Of a stretch of 64,000 nucleotides of DNA, positions 22,312 to 34,982 are shown piece by piece. This stretch comes from Rhyacichthys aspro. Taxonomy: Eukaryota; Chordata; Actinopteri; Gobiiformes; Rhyacichthyidae. Numbering within the stretch: the stretch's first letter is position 1; every line of letters begins with the position of its first letter. A model generated the notes under the pieces. It did not search any database. It had not been told where the DNA came from and worked only from the letters and a program-made list of their open reading frames with translations. Position numbers and translations under genes: made by a program. Location: contig CM072168.1 of the NCBI GenBank assembly GCA_036850595.1, positions 19,149,982 to 19,213,981 of the forward strand, given 5' to 3'.

Positions 22312-23495
22312 TGTAGAGTACATTTGAAAAATGTTTTTTAATGTAAAGTAAAATAATTTTAATGTAAAGTAAAATAATGTAAATGTAAAGTGAAATAATA
22401 ACACTTTGTGCATGAATAAACACTGTATATGAAAAAAAGATAACTTTTAGAACCAGAACCTTGATTGCTTGTAAATACCACAAAGATGCAGAATTAGACA
22501 AACAATTAGACAAACAATAAGTGTAGAAGACTGAATGGTCATGTCTTTGTCTGAGTAAACAAACTCTTACCAAGTAGTTCCGCCTAATTGCAAGAATCAG
22601 TCCAATCCAAGCTTTCTATTTTCATGTCACTTTAACGATAAAGAAGTAAGTGACCTCCTTTTATTCATTTGAATAGCACACGCCTTTAGTGAAATCCTAC
22701 ATTTGCAAGTGTCATTAAATCCACCTCAGACTGAATTGAGTTGACTGAGGTTCTCACACCTCTGGTTGATTAGTTTCTGCCTGATTTACGCATTTTAACA
22801 GAGTACATGTAAGTATATTTACAATTTCATTAAATAATCTTCTGATAAGATAGATGTAAGTTTTGTTCTCAGTGCATTTTTAAAAATGTAATTATCAATT
22901 AAAATACTTGTATTTTCAAATAATTTAATTGTTACTATAGCTTTGTTACATTAATATATATTTTAAATGTGCTGTGGCTGTATTATACACAGGTAGACGT
23001 TATATATTATACATACATATATATATAATTTATGGTAAGTACCAGCTTACAGTGTGTGGACTGTAATGTTTCAATAGTAAATCAGCCGTTTACAGTCTCA
23101 TGTGAAAGTGTTTTACAGTATTAATGCTCTGCTGGTTTACAATAATATATAGTATTATTATTACTAATATAGTAAGTAAAAGCCCATGAAAATTAAAGAA
23201 AACAATTGGGAAAAAGATTTGTGGTAAATAACTGTAGAAATGAGCAATTAGTAGCATTGTCAAAATAACAGCACCACTGCAAATATTTTTACAGTAAATT
23301 ACCACATTTTTTCTTCAAAGTTTCCTTCCAAAAGTTTCTCCCCATAACTAGACACACACCTGGACACACACCTGCTCACTGTAAAATATGTTTGTGGGTT
23401 GACTTTACATTTGTATGTACATCATTAATGATGAAAAACTGACCTATATTAATTTTATAAATATTTCTTTTTTTTTCATATATTTTGAAGGAATC
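22312..23495. other. Upstream flank of gene 4
   Basis: AT-rich sequence with short tandem AATGTAAAGTAAAATAAT units (about 22338-22400) and a TATATA run near 23008-23030. It should hold the promoter of gene 4, but none can be picked with confidence. Confidence 0.4.
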
Positions 23496-25878
23496 ATGGA
23501 TAAAGTCCTTCTAATGTTTTTGCTCTATGGTAAGTCCCTAATAATAATACTATCAATAATTCTCAATCTATTTATGGGAGAGCAGTGATGTTGTGTGAGA
23601 CCCATATGTTTTATCCACAGGGACTGGGGTGATACAGAGCTTTCATGATGTTATTTATGAGTACTACTTTGTCAACTTGAAAATGAACTGGACAAATGCT
23701 CAAAGCTACTGCAGAGAGAAATACACCGACCTGGCCACCTTCAGGAACATGGAGGACATAAACAAATTCAAGAGACAAAGTACCTACACTGGATTTGCCT
23801 GGATTGGTCTGTTTGATGACCCTGCGTCCTGGAAGAAGATGACCTCTGACTCTAACTCCTGGAGGTGGTCTGCCACTGGGACAGTGAGCACCAGTCTGTA
23901 CCAAAACTGGCAACAAAACCAGCCAGATTTAAGCCCTGCATCCACTCTGTGTGTAAAGATCAATGATGGGAAGTGGGATGACTATGACTGTGCCAATAAA
24001 TGTGTCTTCGTCTGCTTCACTGGTAAGAACGTTTATCTCTTTTCTTTATTCAGAAACACTTTCAAAAGTAATGTTACACTTCAGTTCAACTTAACTTTAT
24101 AGATTGATGAGGTGGTAGAAGAGTCAAAGTCTGAGCTCTAGTTCAAGAGTCGTGCAGATTATTCTCACTTTGGTGTCAGACTTTAGGAGTGTCACATTTT
24201 TGAAACTTTTGTTGAGTGGATTTGTATTGTACTTTTAAATATTTGATTTAATATTCTTCATTTAAATGAAAACCAACAGAAGATTTGTTTTATTTTTAAG
24301 GCTCCCCTCAACCAGGTTCCAAACAGTTCTTTCTTGTTGACGTCCTCATGACCTGGTGGGAGGCTTTGGCGTACTGCAGACAGAACTACACAGACCTGGC
24401 GATGATTGAAGACGCGAGTGAAAACGCTGCTGTAGCTGCTCTGGCGTTGAGCAGGTTTACATGGATTGGCCTTCACAGAAAGCCCTGGAGATGGTCCGAC
24501 CACAGCAACAGTGACTTCAAAAACTGGTTTAGGGGACAACCAGACGGCACTCAGAAGTGCGCTACAGAGGCTTTAGACCATTACTGGCATGACGTCGGTT
24601 GTGAAGCCCTGTTTCCATTAGTTTGTCACAAAGGTACCACACATTCAAAATACAGGCATTTTCTCTCTTTTTTAAATTTAAATATATGACTTTATTTCTT
24701 GACATTTTTCAGCACTAAGAAAGAGGATGACCACAGTGAAGATGAGACTCATGAGTGGAGCTGACCTGACAGATCCAGGGAACAGTGCTCAGGTTTTACA
24801 AAGTGTAAGTGGCTTTAAAGGTAGATTATGCATTTTTTTTTTTTTTTTGTGTATTTTTAATAAAATGCAGCTTCAGCTGACCCCAAGATATTATAAAAAA
24901 ATAATAGTAAAATTTTTAAGTAATTTTAAGTAAAATGCAAAAACTAAGACAGTAAACCATGCAATGGAATAAACAAACTGCAAATCAAACATGCAATGCA
25001 AATGAATAAAATAATCAAAAGAAGCACACAAAAAACAAATCAACACTGATCAAAGACAGAAAATTTAATTCAAATGAATTAAGTAAAACCCCAAAATAAG
25101 AAACTTATTTGATAGAAGCGTCACAAACACGCGCATGGACTATTTTGACTAAACCCAGTCAAAGTGGTTGGTTAACATCTAAACAAAGACACAGTTCTTA
25201 ATATACACAGTGGTCTGCAGCAGGAGAAGCAACAACGGGACCATGAGTAAGTCCCAGCCACAGCACAGGATCTACCAAAAACTTTAGATCGGTGGAAAAG
25301 CCCAATAAACACAGTGAGACAATGAGTTCAGTATTGATTTAGTGAGGCCCAGACACGGGACACATGCCAAAAAAGAGAACTTGATTGAATTAAAAGCATG
25401 GTCAAAACAATTCACTTTAACCAAACCGTAGCAGAGTTCAGTTAGAAGTGAACTGAGGCTTTTGTTTTGAAAGGGTCTCGGGGCATGTTTGGTGGTACAT
25501 CACTTCCATGATTACATTATACATCACTATATAAACTTTATATTGGTCTTTTGTTATTAACATTTGTTTCCCTCTGCTCCTTATCTATAAAATATTTAGC
25601 TTTTCTTCTTACATCCCAAATAGAGCGGGACTCTCCTTTGAGGAGATTAGTAAACTTATCCTGTTGCTAAAGTTGAGGTTTAGGACTTTCCCAGGACATA
25701 TATTTTAATAAGTTTTATAGCTGACTCGTTGTAATGCTGGGTTTACACTACAGTCAGTGCTGTTACACATTTCTGGTGTTTCTCTTTTCCCTTTTAGCTC
25801 ACTGAACAGCTTCAGAGCAAAGGAATCACTGACATCCAGCTGAAGTGGACCATTCATGCTTCACACATTAACGACTGA
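23496..25878 (+). CDS. Gene 4: secreted tandem C-type lectin with QPD motifs
   Basis: Exons: 23496-23529, 23621-24022, 24301-24633, 24713-24804, 25798-25878 (942 nt, 313 aa). The leader is MDKVLLMFLLYG, one codon shorter than in gene 1. CTLD1 has four cysteines, WIGLFDDP and WRWS, with QPD and WDD. CTLD2 has WIGLHRKPWRWS, QPD and WHD. QPD in place of EPN is the classical signature of galactose-type preference in CTLDs, so this member may bind different sugars from genes 1 and 7; that is inferred. The tail is LMSGADLTDPGN then IQLKWTIHASH, the most divergent of the intact genes, lacking PPTK. Introns are GT/AG with phases 1,1,1,0. AATAAA at 26121-26126 is a likely polyadenylation signal. It lies outside the visible part of the right-hand duplicate. 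Confidence 0.88.
24805..25797. other. Large intron 4 of gene 4
   Basis: At 993 bases this intron is much longer than the roughly 70-base equivalent in genes 1, 6 and 7. It holds poly-T and A-rich stretches but no recognised element. Confidence 0.6.
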
Positions 25879-26734
25879 GAAACTGAGCTGTGACTCAGGT
25901 TTTATGCTTTCATTAGAAATATCGGGCAATAGCACTTATAGCTGTAATCTCCATAGTGCATTTAAGCCTAGTCTTCAGCTTTCTGTTATTACTGTGAATC
26001 AAGGTGGGTTTTGTTCTCTTAACTATTTGCTAAAAGGCAACATTTTAAATCTAAGCTAGATATATAAAACCTTATTGTTAATTGATTGTATTGCATTTAG
26101 TCATAAGATGTCAATCTTCAAATAAATGTATATATTACATATTTCCTCTGTTGATGTTTTACTTTTGTTACCAAAGCATTCATTACTTTTTACATTTAGA
26201 CACTTAGAAACTAAATGCTTGTAACATGCCATTTTACAGCTCTGTGGTCAGGTGTTACCCACAGCTTTGCATGCTTCCCAAATTTACTATTCAAATACAT
26301 GACCTGCACAGACACATTATCACCAAACCTCTTACTCTTGTTTACACAGGAGCAGCATTTTCAGACTTTATTGTGTAAAACAAACATTAGCTACTGACTG
26401 TTGGCAGCTACACTCATATTAATAAGTCATTTGTTGTGATTTCTGGATACTCAAGGAAACTCTGGTCCAAAGAAGGTTAAAGGTCAGGCTTAGCCCAAAC
26501 ATTTGCTGAACTGGAGCCTGAATCCCAAATTAAACAGAAAAGCACTCACTGTTGCTCTAAAAGTAAAACACACTACAATTCTACTTCCTGATTTTCTTTT
26601 TTAGTCCTAGTCTCAGACTCCACTCCCCTCAAACGTAGCTTTGGGACCGCTCCTGCTTCTCTTTTATTAAAAAATAAAACCAGACCGATTTTTGCTCCAA
26701 AATATTAATACATTTGACCAAACTGAAGTTTAGA
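25879..26734. other. 3' flank of gene 4
   Basis: No exon is seen apart from the expected untranslated region. Short open frames here lack any domain. Confidence 0.4.
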
Positions 26735-28840
26735 GTTTAGCGTGAGAGGTCTTCAACTCCCACCTCCGGCAGAACTTCAGCCAGATCCCGGGGGAGGTTG
26801 GAGACATTGAGTCAGAGTGGACCATGTTCTCCACCTCCATTGTCGTATCGGCTGCTCGAAGCTGTGGACGTAAGGTCTCCGGTGCCTGTCGTGGCGGCAA
26901 TCCCCGAACCCGGTGGTGGACACCGGAAGTAAGGGATGCCGTCAAGCTGAAGAAGGAGTCCTATCGGGCCTGGTTGGCTCGCGGGACTCCTGAGGCAGCC
27001 GATGGGTACCGGCAGGCCAAGCGGACTACGGCTCGGGTAGTTGTGCAGGCAAAAACTCGGGTCTGGGAGGAGTTTGGTGAGGCCATGGAGAAAAGACTAT
27101 CGGTCGGCCTCGAAGAGATTCTGGCAAACCGTTCGGCGCCTCAGAAGGGAAACACTGCTCCACTAACACTGTTTACAGTGGAGGTGGGCAGTTGTTGACC
27201 TCGACTGGGGACATCGTCAGGACGGTGGAAGGTACTTCGAGGATCTCCTCAACCCCACCGACACGTCTTCCACTGAGGAAGCAGAGGCTGAGGGCTCGGA
27301 GGTGGACTCGTCCATCACCCAAGCTGAAGTCACTGAGGTAGTTAAAAAGCTTCTCGGTGGCAAGGCGCCGGGGTGGATGAGATCCGCCCTGAGTTCCTCA
27401 AGTCTCTGGATGTTGTAGGGCTGTCCTGGCTGACACGCCTCTGCAGCATCGCGTGGAGGTCGGGGGCAGTGCTTTGGACTGGCAGACCGGGGTGGTGGTC
27501 CCTCTTTTTAAAAAGGGGGACCGGAGGGTGTGTTCCAACTACAGGGGGATCACACTCCTCAGCCTCCCCGGGAAAGTCTATGCCAGGGTACTGGAGAGGA
27601 GAATCCGGCCGATAGTTGAACCTCGGATTCAGGAGGAACAATGCGGTTTTCGTCCTGGTCGTGGAACACTGGACCAGCTCTACACCCTCCAGTGGCTGGA
27701 GGGTTCATGGGAGTTTGCCCAACCAGTCCACATGTGTTTTGTGGATCTGGAGAAGGCATTCGACCGTGTCCCTCGCGGCATCCTGTGGGGGGTGCTCTGG
27801 GAGTATGGGGTCCGGGGCCCTCTGCTGAGGGCTGTCCGGTCCCTGTGACCGGAGCAGAAGCTAGTTTGCATTGCCGGCAGTAAGTCAGACCTGTTCCCGG
27901 TGCATGTTGGACTCCGCCAGGGCTGCCCTATGTCACCGGTCCTGTTCATAATTTTTATGGACAGGATTTCTAGGCGCAGTCAGGGGCTGGAGGGGGTCCG
28001 GTTTGGGGACCACGGGATCTCATCTCTGCTTTGCCGGATGATGTGGTCCTGTTGGCTCCATCAGACCAGGACCTTCAGCATGCACTGGGACGGTTTGCCG
28101 CCGAGTGTGAAGCGGCCGGGATGAGAATCAGCACCTCCAAGTCCGAGGCCATGGTTCTCAGCCGGAAAAGGGTGGCTTGCCCCCTTCAGGTCAGTGGAGA
28201 GGTCCTGCCTCAAGTGGAGGGGTTCAAGTATCTTGGGGTCTTGTTCACGAGTGAGGGAAGGATGGAACGAGAGATTGACAGACGGATCGGTGCAGCTTCT
28301 GCAGTCATGCGGTCGTTGTACCGGTCTGTCGTGGTAAGAAGGAGCTGAGCTGCAAGGCAAAGCTCTCGATTTACCGTCAATCTACGTTCCTACTCTCACC
28401 TATGGTCATGAGCTCTGGGTCATGACCGAAAGGACAAGATCCCGGATACAAGCGGCGGAAATGAGTTTCCTCCGCAGGGTGTGGCTGGACCTTAGAGATA
28501 GGGTGAGGAGTTCAGTCACTCGGGAGGAGCTCAGAGTAGAGCCGCTGCTCCTCCACATCGAGAGGAGCCAGCTGAGGTGGCTCGGGCATCTGGTCCGGAT
28601 GCCTCTCTGGGCCCTTCCTGGGGGAGGGGTTCGGGCATGTCCCACTGGGAGGAGGCCCCGGGGCAGACCTAGGACACGCTGGAGGGACTATGTCTCTCGG
28701 CTGGCCTGGGAACTCCTCGGTATTCCCCAGAGGAGCTGGAAGAAGTGTCTGGGGAGAGGGAAGTCTGGGCGTCTCTGCTTAGACTGCTGCCCCCGACCTG
28801 GCCCCGGATAAGCGGAAGAAGATGGATGGATGGATGGATT
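26735..28840 (+). mobile_element. Rex3/RTE-like LINE, 5'-truncated and degenerate
   Basis: In order along the plus strand are a pre-RT segment (SCGRKVSGACRGGNPRTRWW), RT motifs VVPLFKKGDRRVCSNYRGI, EEQCGFRPGRGTLDQLYTLQ, VDLEKAFDRVPRG and VGLRQGCPMSPVLFIIFMD, the catalytic block reading PDDVVLLAPSD (first residue of the usual ADD box changed), then FKYLGVLF and the C-terminal RTRSRIQAAEMSFLRRVW and LRWLGHLVRMP. It ends GGATAAGCGGAAGAAG followed by tandem GATG repeats, a tail type reported for Rex3. Frameshifts split it into at least five frames. The N-terminal endonuclease is missing. Base composition is clearly more GC-rich than the surroundings. RTE/Rex3 membership is probable, not certain. 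Confidence 0.78.
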
Positions 28841-30002
28841 TGCATTGGACTGGATATGAATAATTTATTTATTTTTTGCCTTTATGTTCTGGTGGTTTTT
28901 CAATCACTAAAAGACTATAGGGACCAGTTTTGATCACATTTAAATATACATTTAGGGGGATTAGATGTCTGCTTTGTGTGAGACTGTACAGCTTATTGGA
29001 GTGTGCGCTTTGATTGACAGGTCCAGCAACTAATAAAATTTTGAATGAAACAAAGAAAATACGGCTAAAAAAGGAGATGTTGCTAAAATAAGGACTGGGA
29101 AAAGACCCTTCTTAGGTTAGGACAGTCCAGGAGTTTCTCAGTCTTTTTTGTGAGTTATGTCAGAGAGAATTCTTTTTGTCTAATGTAAATAAAATGATGT
29201 ATAAAACAGCATCAGTAACGTGTCCTGCAAAAACACCGTTGGTTTGTAACAGTGTGGTCACACTAATTACATTCTACAGGTTATACAGGTGATATTGTCT
29301 AAGAATCACCATAATAACTGCAAAAACATCTACTTATTTATTTATTTCACAGACATCCAAGTGGGAAAATTAGCAGCAAGTCGGACCATATTTTTAAAGG
29401 CTCACACCTGTTTTTGACAAAATAGTTTTTGCAACAAAAAACAGTACTGTGTCAGTTCACCAGCTCTTAAAGTTATTACATTTGAAGCCTGAATGTGTTA
29501 TGTTTTTTATTATTATTTTTACAGTTACAGCCACAGGCCTTTTGTGTGTGTTTATCACTAGTTTGATGGGGTTTTGTTATGTTTTATGCTTTAAGTCTGT
29601 CTTTTTGCCTTGTTGAGGGCTTTGAGTGGGACTCTGAGTTTGTATACAATGAAATACATGAGACTGTGTGATACTAAAACCCTGTGACATCTAATCCTCC
29701 TCTATAATTGATGATTTAGAACGTGACAGTCTAATAATGGCTTGATTAGGGAGTTATATTAGCTATTCTTTTCTATTAGTCTGTTTAATTATTTGGTGTT
29801 GAGTATCTGGCAACACGACTTAGAGCAGCTATAACCCTGTCCTAACAACAAAGAAAAAAAATAACTTTTAGAAATGTGGAAACATAGGGGAGATCGCCAT
29901 TCTTGCTTCTTGTTTTGAAAGGGAGAGGTTATATGTTTACAGGGAGATAATAGTGTTATGGCTGTTTAGTTAAGAGCAGGTGTCATTCTTTGTTGGTTTC
30001 TC
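28841..30002. other. Non-coding region without a recognised gene
   Basis: AT-rich sequence between the LINE and the degenerate lectin pair. No domain, terminal repeat or RNA gene could be recognised. Confidence 0.4.
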
Positions 30003-30644
30003 CTCTGGTTTTGATGGAGGCATGCTCCAGTTTATCTTGAAGTCAGTCCCACTCTTGCTGTTCTCCAGTTTTTCATGAAGCCAAAGCAAAGTGAAAAACA
30101 ATCAAATATTGTTTTAAAAACAAAACAGACCCAGATCATTGAACAAAGTACTTACAGGAAACGTACCTGTTTCAAAAGTTGGTGAGGTCAGCATTACTCT
30201 GAAGTCTTATCTGGATCTTTGAGATGGAGCCTCTGTTCAGAACTGGACTGGAAGTTATTTCCATCAGGAATAAGTGATGCCAAATGTAAAAAGAGTCATA
30301 AGTTGACCTTTGTGACAGACGAACGGGAGCAGAGTAGTGCAGGGCAGATCGACCCAGCGACGGTCTGCATTCTGAGCGACACAGTACTCTTCCATGTTGG
30401 AGTAACTTGGTTCTCCAGTTAACCAGTTTCTGAAGCTGCTGTTGCTGTTGTCGGACCACCTCCACGGGTTTCGGGACAGACCGATCCACCGACTCTGTTC
30501 TTGGTTTGACTTCAAGAACTGCCTGGTTTTCAGCTGCATTTTCGATCATGGCCAGATCGTGGTAGTGTAGTCTGAAGTAGGCCAGTGATGCAGCCCAGGA
30601 CATTGAAGTATTAACAAGAATAAATTCCTTCAAGTTTGACTGAA
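30003..30644 (-). pseudogene. Gene 5a: inverted C-type lectin 3' fragment
   Basis: Exon 3 (30644-30308) reads as CTLD2 (FILVNTSMSWAASLAYFRLH) until a two-base deletion near 30490 shifts the frame; the shifted frame continues RWIGLSRNPWRWS, EPS, WVD and FVCHKG. CTLD2's first cysteine is lost (YFR in place of YCR). Exon 4 has lost 19 bases that encode the SDPAI-like core in 5b. The acceptor before exon 5 reads GG instead of AG. The last exon still carries FKINWSMPP. No leader or CTLD1 exon lies upstream on this strand. The arm is the inverted counterpart of 5b at 31556-32323. Confidence 0.85.
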
Positions 30645-30851
30645 CTGAATATAAAAAAGAAATATGTTGGAGTTAAATGGTAAATGTCCCTGGTGTAACC
30701 ACATTTAGTTGAGATTCTTATATAAAATCTCAAATATAAATAATAGAGGTTGTCATTTGTGTCACATATGTCATATGTGTATAAAAATACAGTTACACCA
30801 TTAATTTACTACACATCCTCCCAAACTCCTCCCAAATCATAGAAAACAGAC

Positions 30852-32323
30852 AGGATGGGTGCAGCGACTAATGTACAAGTGTGGATCGGTCTGTTTGATG
30901 ACCCTGCGTCCTGGAGAGGGTCATGACCTCTGACTCTAACTCCTGGAGGTGGTCTGCCACTGGGACAACGAGCCCCAGTCGATACCAGAACTGGGCTGGA
31001 GGTGAACCAGACAATTACATCGCAAGAGAATCCTGTGTCTTTCAAGAAAATGGCGTCTGGAAAGACTACTTCTGCACAAACGTAATGTCTTGTGTTTGTT
31101 ACAGAGGTAAGAGATGATTTTCCATTCAACATTCAGTTTTTTTAAATTAGGATCTATTCCCTACTAAAGGTGGCCCACTCACAACAAAAGGAGCACTGTT
31201 AAAATAACTTTAACTGAGTATAACTCGAGTGTAACTTGAGTATTACATTTATGATATTCTATTGTTGAGCAAGTGGGGAAAAAGTAAATAAAGTGATGTT
31301 TACTGTGTAAAGAGTTAAATTTAACACTGTAGCACTCTGTTTTTATAATTCAAACCCACCATAGTGTTGACTGCAGAAATGTTTTTATTTATTTCACAGT
31401 ATTTTAGTTTTTTCTCTTAATTAGTCTCAGTTCAATCCTTTAGTTTGGCACTTTAAAGGAAACCTATGAGAGCTGTGATTAAACAGAGACAGCTGAGAAG
31501 ACAATGGACCAATCAGCCTTTATGATTTATATTTGTACTAAATGTACTTAAATATATGTAACTAGTTACACCAGGGACATTTACATCATGATTCTGACAC
31601 TTTTATTTCTTTTATATATTTAGTTCAGTCAAACTTGAAGGAATTTATTCTTGTTAATACTTCAATGTCCTGGGCTGCATCACTGGCCTACTGCAGACTA
31701 CACTACCACGATCTGGCCATGATCGAAAATGCAGCTGAAAACCAGGCAGTTCTTGAAGTCAAACCAAGAATAGAGTATGCGTGGATCGGTCTGTCCCGAA
31801 ACCCGTGGAGGTGGTCCGACAACAGCAACAGCAGCTTCAGAAACTGGTTAACTGGAGAACCAAAGTTACTCCAACATGGAAGAGTACTGTGTCGCTCAGA
31901 GATGAGCCATCGCTGGGTCGACCTGCCCTGCACTACTCTGCTCCCGTTCGTCTGTCACAAAAGTCAACTTATGACTCTTTTGACATTTGGCATCAGTGAT
32001 GCCTGTTGTAACAATAACTTGTGATTTTTCATTTTATGTCCAGTTCTGACACAGAGGCTCCATCTCAAAGATCAGATGAGACTTCAGAGTAATGCTGACC
32101 TCACTGATCCTGCCATCAACAACCAACTTTTGAAAAGCAGGTACATGTTTTCTGCAGTACTGCCGTTCAATGATCTGGGTACATTTATTGTTTTTCACTT
32201 TACTTTAGCTTGAAGAAAAACAGTAAGAGTGGGACTGACTTCATGGTAAACTGGAGCATGCCACCAACAAAACCAGAGGAGAAACCAGTAAACCAGTCTG
32301 CCCTGTTTAACAAACAGCCATAA
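30852..32323 (+). pseudogene. Gene 5b: partial C-type lectin with compensated frameshifts
   Basis: A CTLD1 half-exon (30852-31106) starts inside the domain (TNVQVWIGLFDDP), has a one-base deletion near 30918 that leads to TGA, and then reads TSDSNSWRWS, EPD and WKD to a GT donor. Exon 3 (31624-31962), exon 4 (32044-32140) and exon 5 (32209-32323) form one open frame. In exon 3 an extra A after GAACCA and a one-base loss about 40 bases later cancel out, rewriting 16-18 residues. In exon 4 two extra bases before the donor shift the phase from 0 to 2, and a compensating deletion in exon 5 restores FMVNWSMPPTK and a stop at 32321-32323. No leader exon is found. AATAAA lies at 32542-32547. It is probably non-functional as a secreted protein. 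Confidence 0.78.
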
Positions 32324-33190
32324 CGCTATAATCACTTCACATTTAAAGAAGTTCCCTTTTGATTCAAGCCATCAAGTAATTGGGCTATTTTTTCCCGTGT
32401 AATCTTCTGGATGGAATATTGTTCTGTGTGAAAAAAAAGAGAGACAGAAAAAAGATATGTTTAATTTGCTCCCATTTCTCTATTTTCTTTTTCATCTTTT
32501 TTGAGTGGTTTCTCTGTATAATACGATTTAATTTTCAACAGAATAAAGTTTATTTCGTTGGTCCTTTGTTGTTGACAGCATTGTCGACCAATTTACCTTA
32601 AATGAGCTGTGATTGGTCAAAATCCTGCTGTGGGCTGATCATTCTCATTAAAATCCTTAATTATAAAGACTAGATCACGTCTTAAGGTCTCATTTTTTTC
32701 AGATGATTCCTGTTACAATAAACTTTAGGGAATTCAACTGAAAACTAAATGAAACTGTAGTTTGTATCTTTGTTATTTTAATAAGACACTTTTCCTTATT
32801 TTGTGACTTTGGTTAAACTTTGGCTGGGCTTTAGTAAATTAGTTTGCAACACACACATCTTAGAGATTGTTTGTTAGACTCTCACTAGTCAGAGGTGCTA
32901 CTTTTGTTGTATTTTTGGTTTAGATAGTTCAGAGAAGGTATTTAGCTTTGTTTGTTCGTTTGGTTTGGTTAATTAGGTAAGATTTTAATATTCTACTTAG
33001 GACCTACTTTTGTTATATTTATTTCTTTGTTGTAAGCAGCAGATGTTGGAGCCCTCTGTTGTTCTTTTATCTATTTTCCTAAAACTAAATAAACTAGTTA
33101 GTTGACCACTACATCTTGGTTCTGTGTTGCTTCCCTTTTCTCGTCTTTGTAGGTTTCTAACACTTGTATTTGAATATTTACTGAGCTGAG
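32324..33190. other. 3' flank of gene 5b
   Basis: Contains the candidate polyadenylation signal at 32542-32547 and otherwise AT-rich sequence with no recognised gene. Confidence 0.4.
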
Positions 33191-33711
33191 TCATATGAAT
33201 AAATAATAAATATGTTGTTAATAAATAATCAATGTGTTAAAAATGTCTTAAAATCACCATAAATATAGTTAATCTATCGTTTAAATATGTTTATAAATAG
33301 TTATAAGCCAAAGGTTTTGTCATTACAAGTTTAGTAAAGGTCATTGTATTTTCCAGCAAACTTAAGAGTATATTAGAATAACATGGTCTAGTCACAGTCT
33401 AGTTTGTTTCTTGTCAATCTTTTGTTTTTACTGTAATCACATTGGATGATGTAGATCTACTGTCCAATCAGTGGTAGATGGGAGTAATCTAACGTGGAAC
33501 GAGCTGGAAACTGTTCAGTCCAGACTCTCAGCTGTAAACTGTGAAGGAGACAGAAATAACGACGCTATTCTGACGAAATAGTCTCAAAAAACTGTGAATT
33601 CATTGTCTATGGGTCTTGTTGAGGACTGTTTTACGCCTGTGCTACGTGAGTATTTGATGTATGTATTGTTTTTTGTGCTTAGACGAAATGTTTGGCACCA
33701 GAAATGTAAAA
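33191..33711. repeat. Second copy of the dispersed repeat found at 18900-19396
   Basis: Same landmarks and orientation as the 18.9-kb copy, with more substitutions than separate 18.9 kb from 60.8 kb, so it is an older relative. A short GCTAAC/GCTAGC tandem tract follows at about 33710-33765. Confidence 0.75.
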
Positions 33712-33765
33712 TGCTAACGTACATTAGCGAGTTGCATGCTAACGCTAGCGCTAATGCTAACGCGA

Positions 33766-34982
33766 GCCTCGTATTAATTCTGTCTGTATAAGTATAGAGG
33801 TTAAAAATGTATTAAGAAACTAAAGAGAGACTTTCTAATGCACAGTGGACTGAGGACACTGTCTCTGGAGCCTGATGTGGATCCCCAGTCGTCTTTTTTT
33901 CCATCTGGTCTGCGCTCGGGCCTAGCTGCTGTGTGTTAGCCATCGACACGTGGCCATTTTCAAGCTCATGGACACGGTCACGTTGAATGTTTAAATTCTA
34001 CCTTCCGCTGACTGAACAAAGGATCCGTGAGTACTATCTGGAGTACATATTCCAGGAAAAACAGTGCACTCGCTTTTATTTTGTGTTTGTCCTGAAAGTG
34101 AAGCGTTCACTTCAAGATTTTAACCACCACAGCGCACACAAGCATCATCAGGCCTGCAATGGTTTCATAAAATACAATTAGTGAATTATAAAATGGTTAC
34201 AAATTAAACAGAACAAGAAAAAACGAAAGGGGAATACTTTATTTCAATGTGTTAAAGTTCGAAGTCCATTGAATACACTCTGTATTGTTTTTATTTTAAA
34301 TACTCTATTTCACTAAAATTTATATTTTTCCCATTTAATATTATTGTTTGTGTGTCATATGTTTCATTCTGGGTAATAATTTAAGGATTACACTGATTTA
34401 AATAAGGGTTAAACATGCAGTTTGTTATTCTTAGTGGGGTTAAAAATCTAGTTCATTTTTATCATCATTTTTATTTATAAGTGAAGGCACCGTCATTATT
34501 AATGTAGTTTAAGTAGACTTTAGAGGTCATAATCTGCAATATATTGTTTCTTCTGTTTACCTAAGATTACTGTACTTGGAAGTAACTGTACCCAGGGCCC
34601 CACCCATAGTACTACTACCACATTAATAATTTATTAGCTACATGGGATGTGTGCTACATTTGTGAACGCAATGCATTACTTCAAAATAATTTTACTCAAG
34701 TAGAAGTAGAAAAGTGTTTTTCAAAGACAAAGGGACACTTCCATCTGTTCACATTGTCAACACTGAATCCATTGCAGCATAAAATCCAACTGGGACATCT
34801 GCTTACACAGAGAAACACTGTAATCATAAAAAAAAAAAAAACATGAATAAAAAATTTATAGACAGGCTGTATCTGATTGTGAAGTGTTAAAAGACTACTA
34901 AGTAACTGTTTTATCATAATGATTTATTTTTTTCAGAAATGTCATCAGACAGACTAAAATATAAAATAATGTGCAAATTCTT
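33766..34982. other. Non-coding region without a recognised gene
   Basis: No gene seen. ACTCAAGTAGAAGTAGAAAA near 34694 resembles motifs of an abundant fish repeat that also appears upstream of genes 1, 6 and 7 (ACTCAAGTAAAAGTCAAAAG). Confidence 0.4.

Noticed and set aside
26824..28811. Several overlapping plus- and minus-strand open frames as host genes
   Set aside because: They are frameshifted pieces or shadows of one Rex3-like LINE with ordered RT motifs and a GATG tail.
30172..30633. Gene 5a read as an intact single-exon protein with a Q-rich stretch
   Set aside because: The Q-rich part is the CTLD2 sequence read in the wrong frame after a two-base deletion.
33710..33765. GCTAAC/GCTAGC tandem tract as a regulatory array
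   Set aside because: It is a short simple repeat of a type common in fish DNA, with no conserved context.
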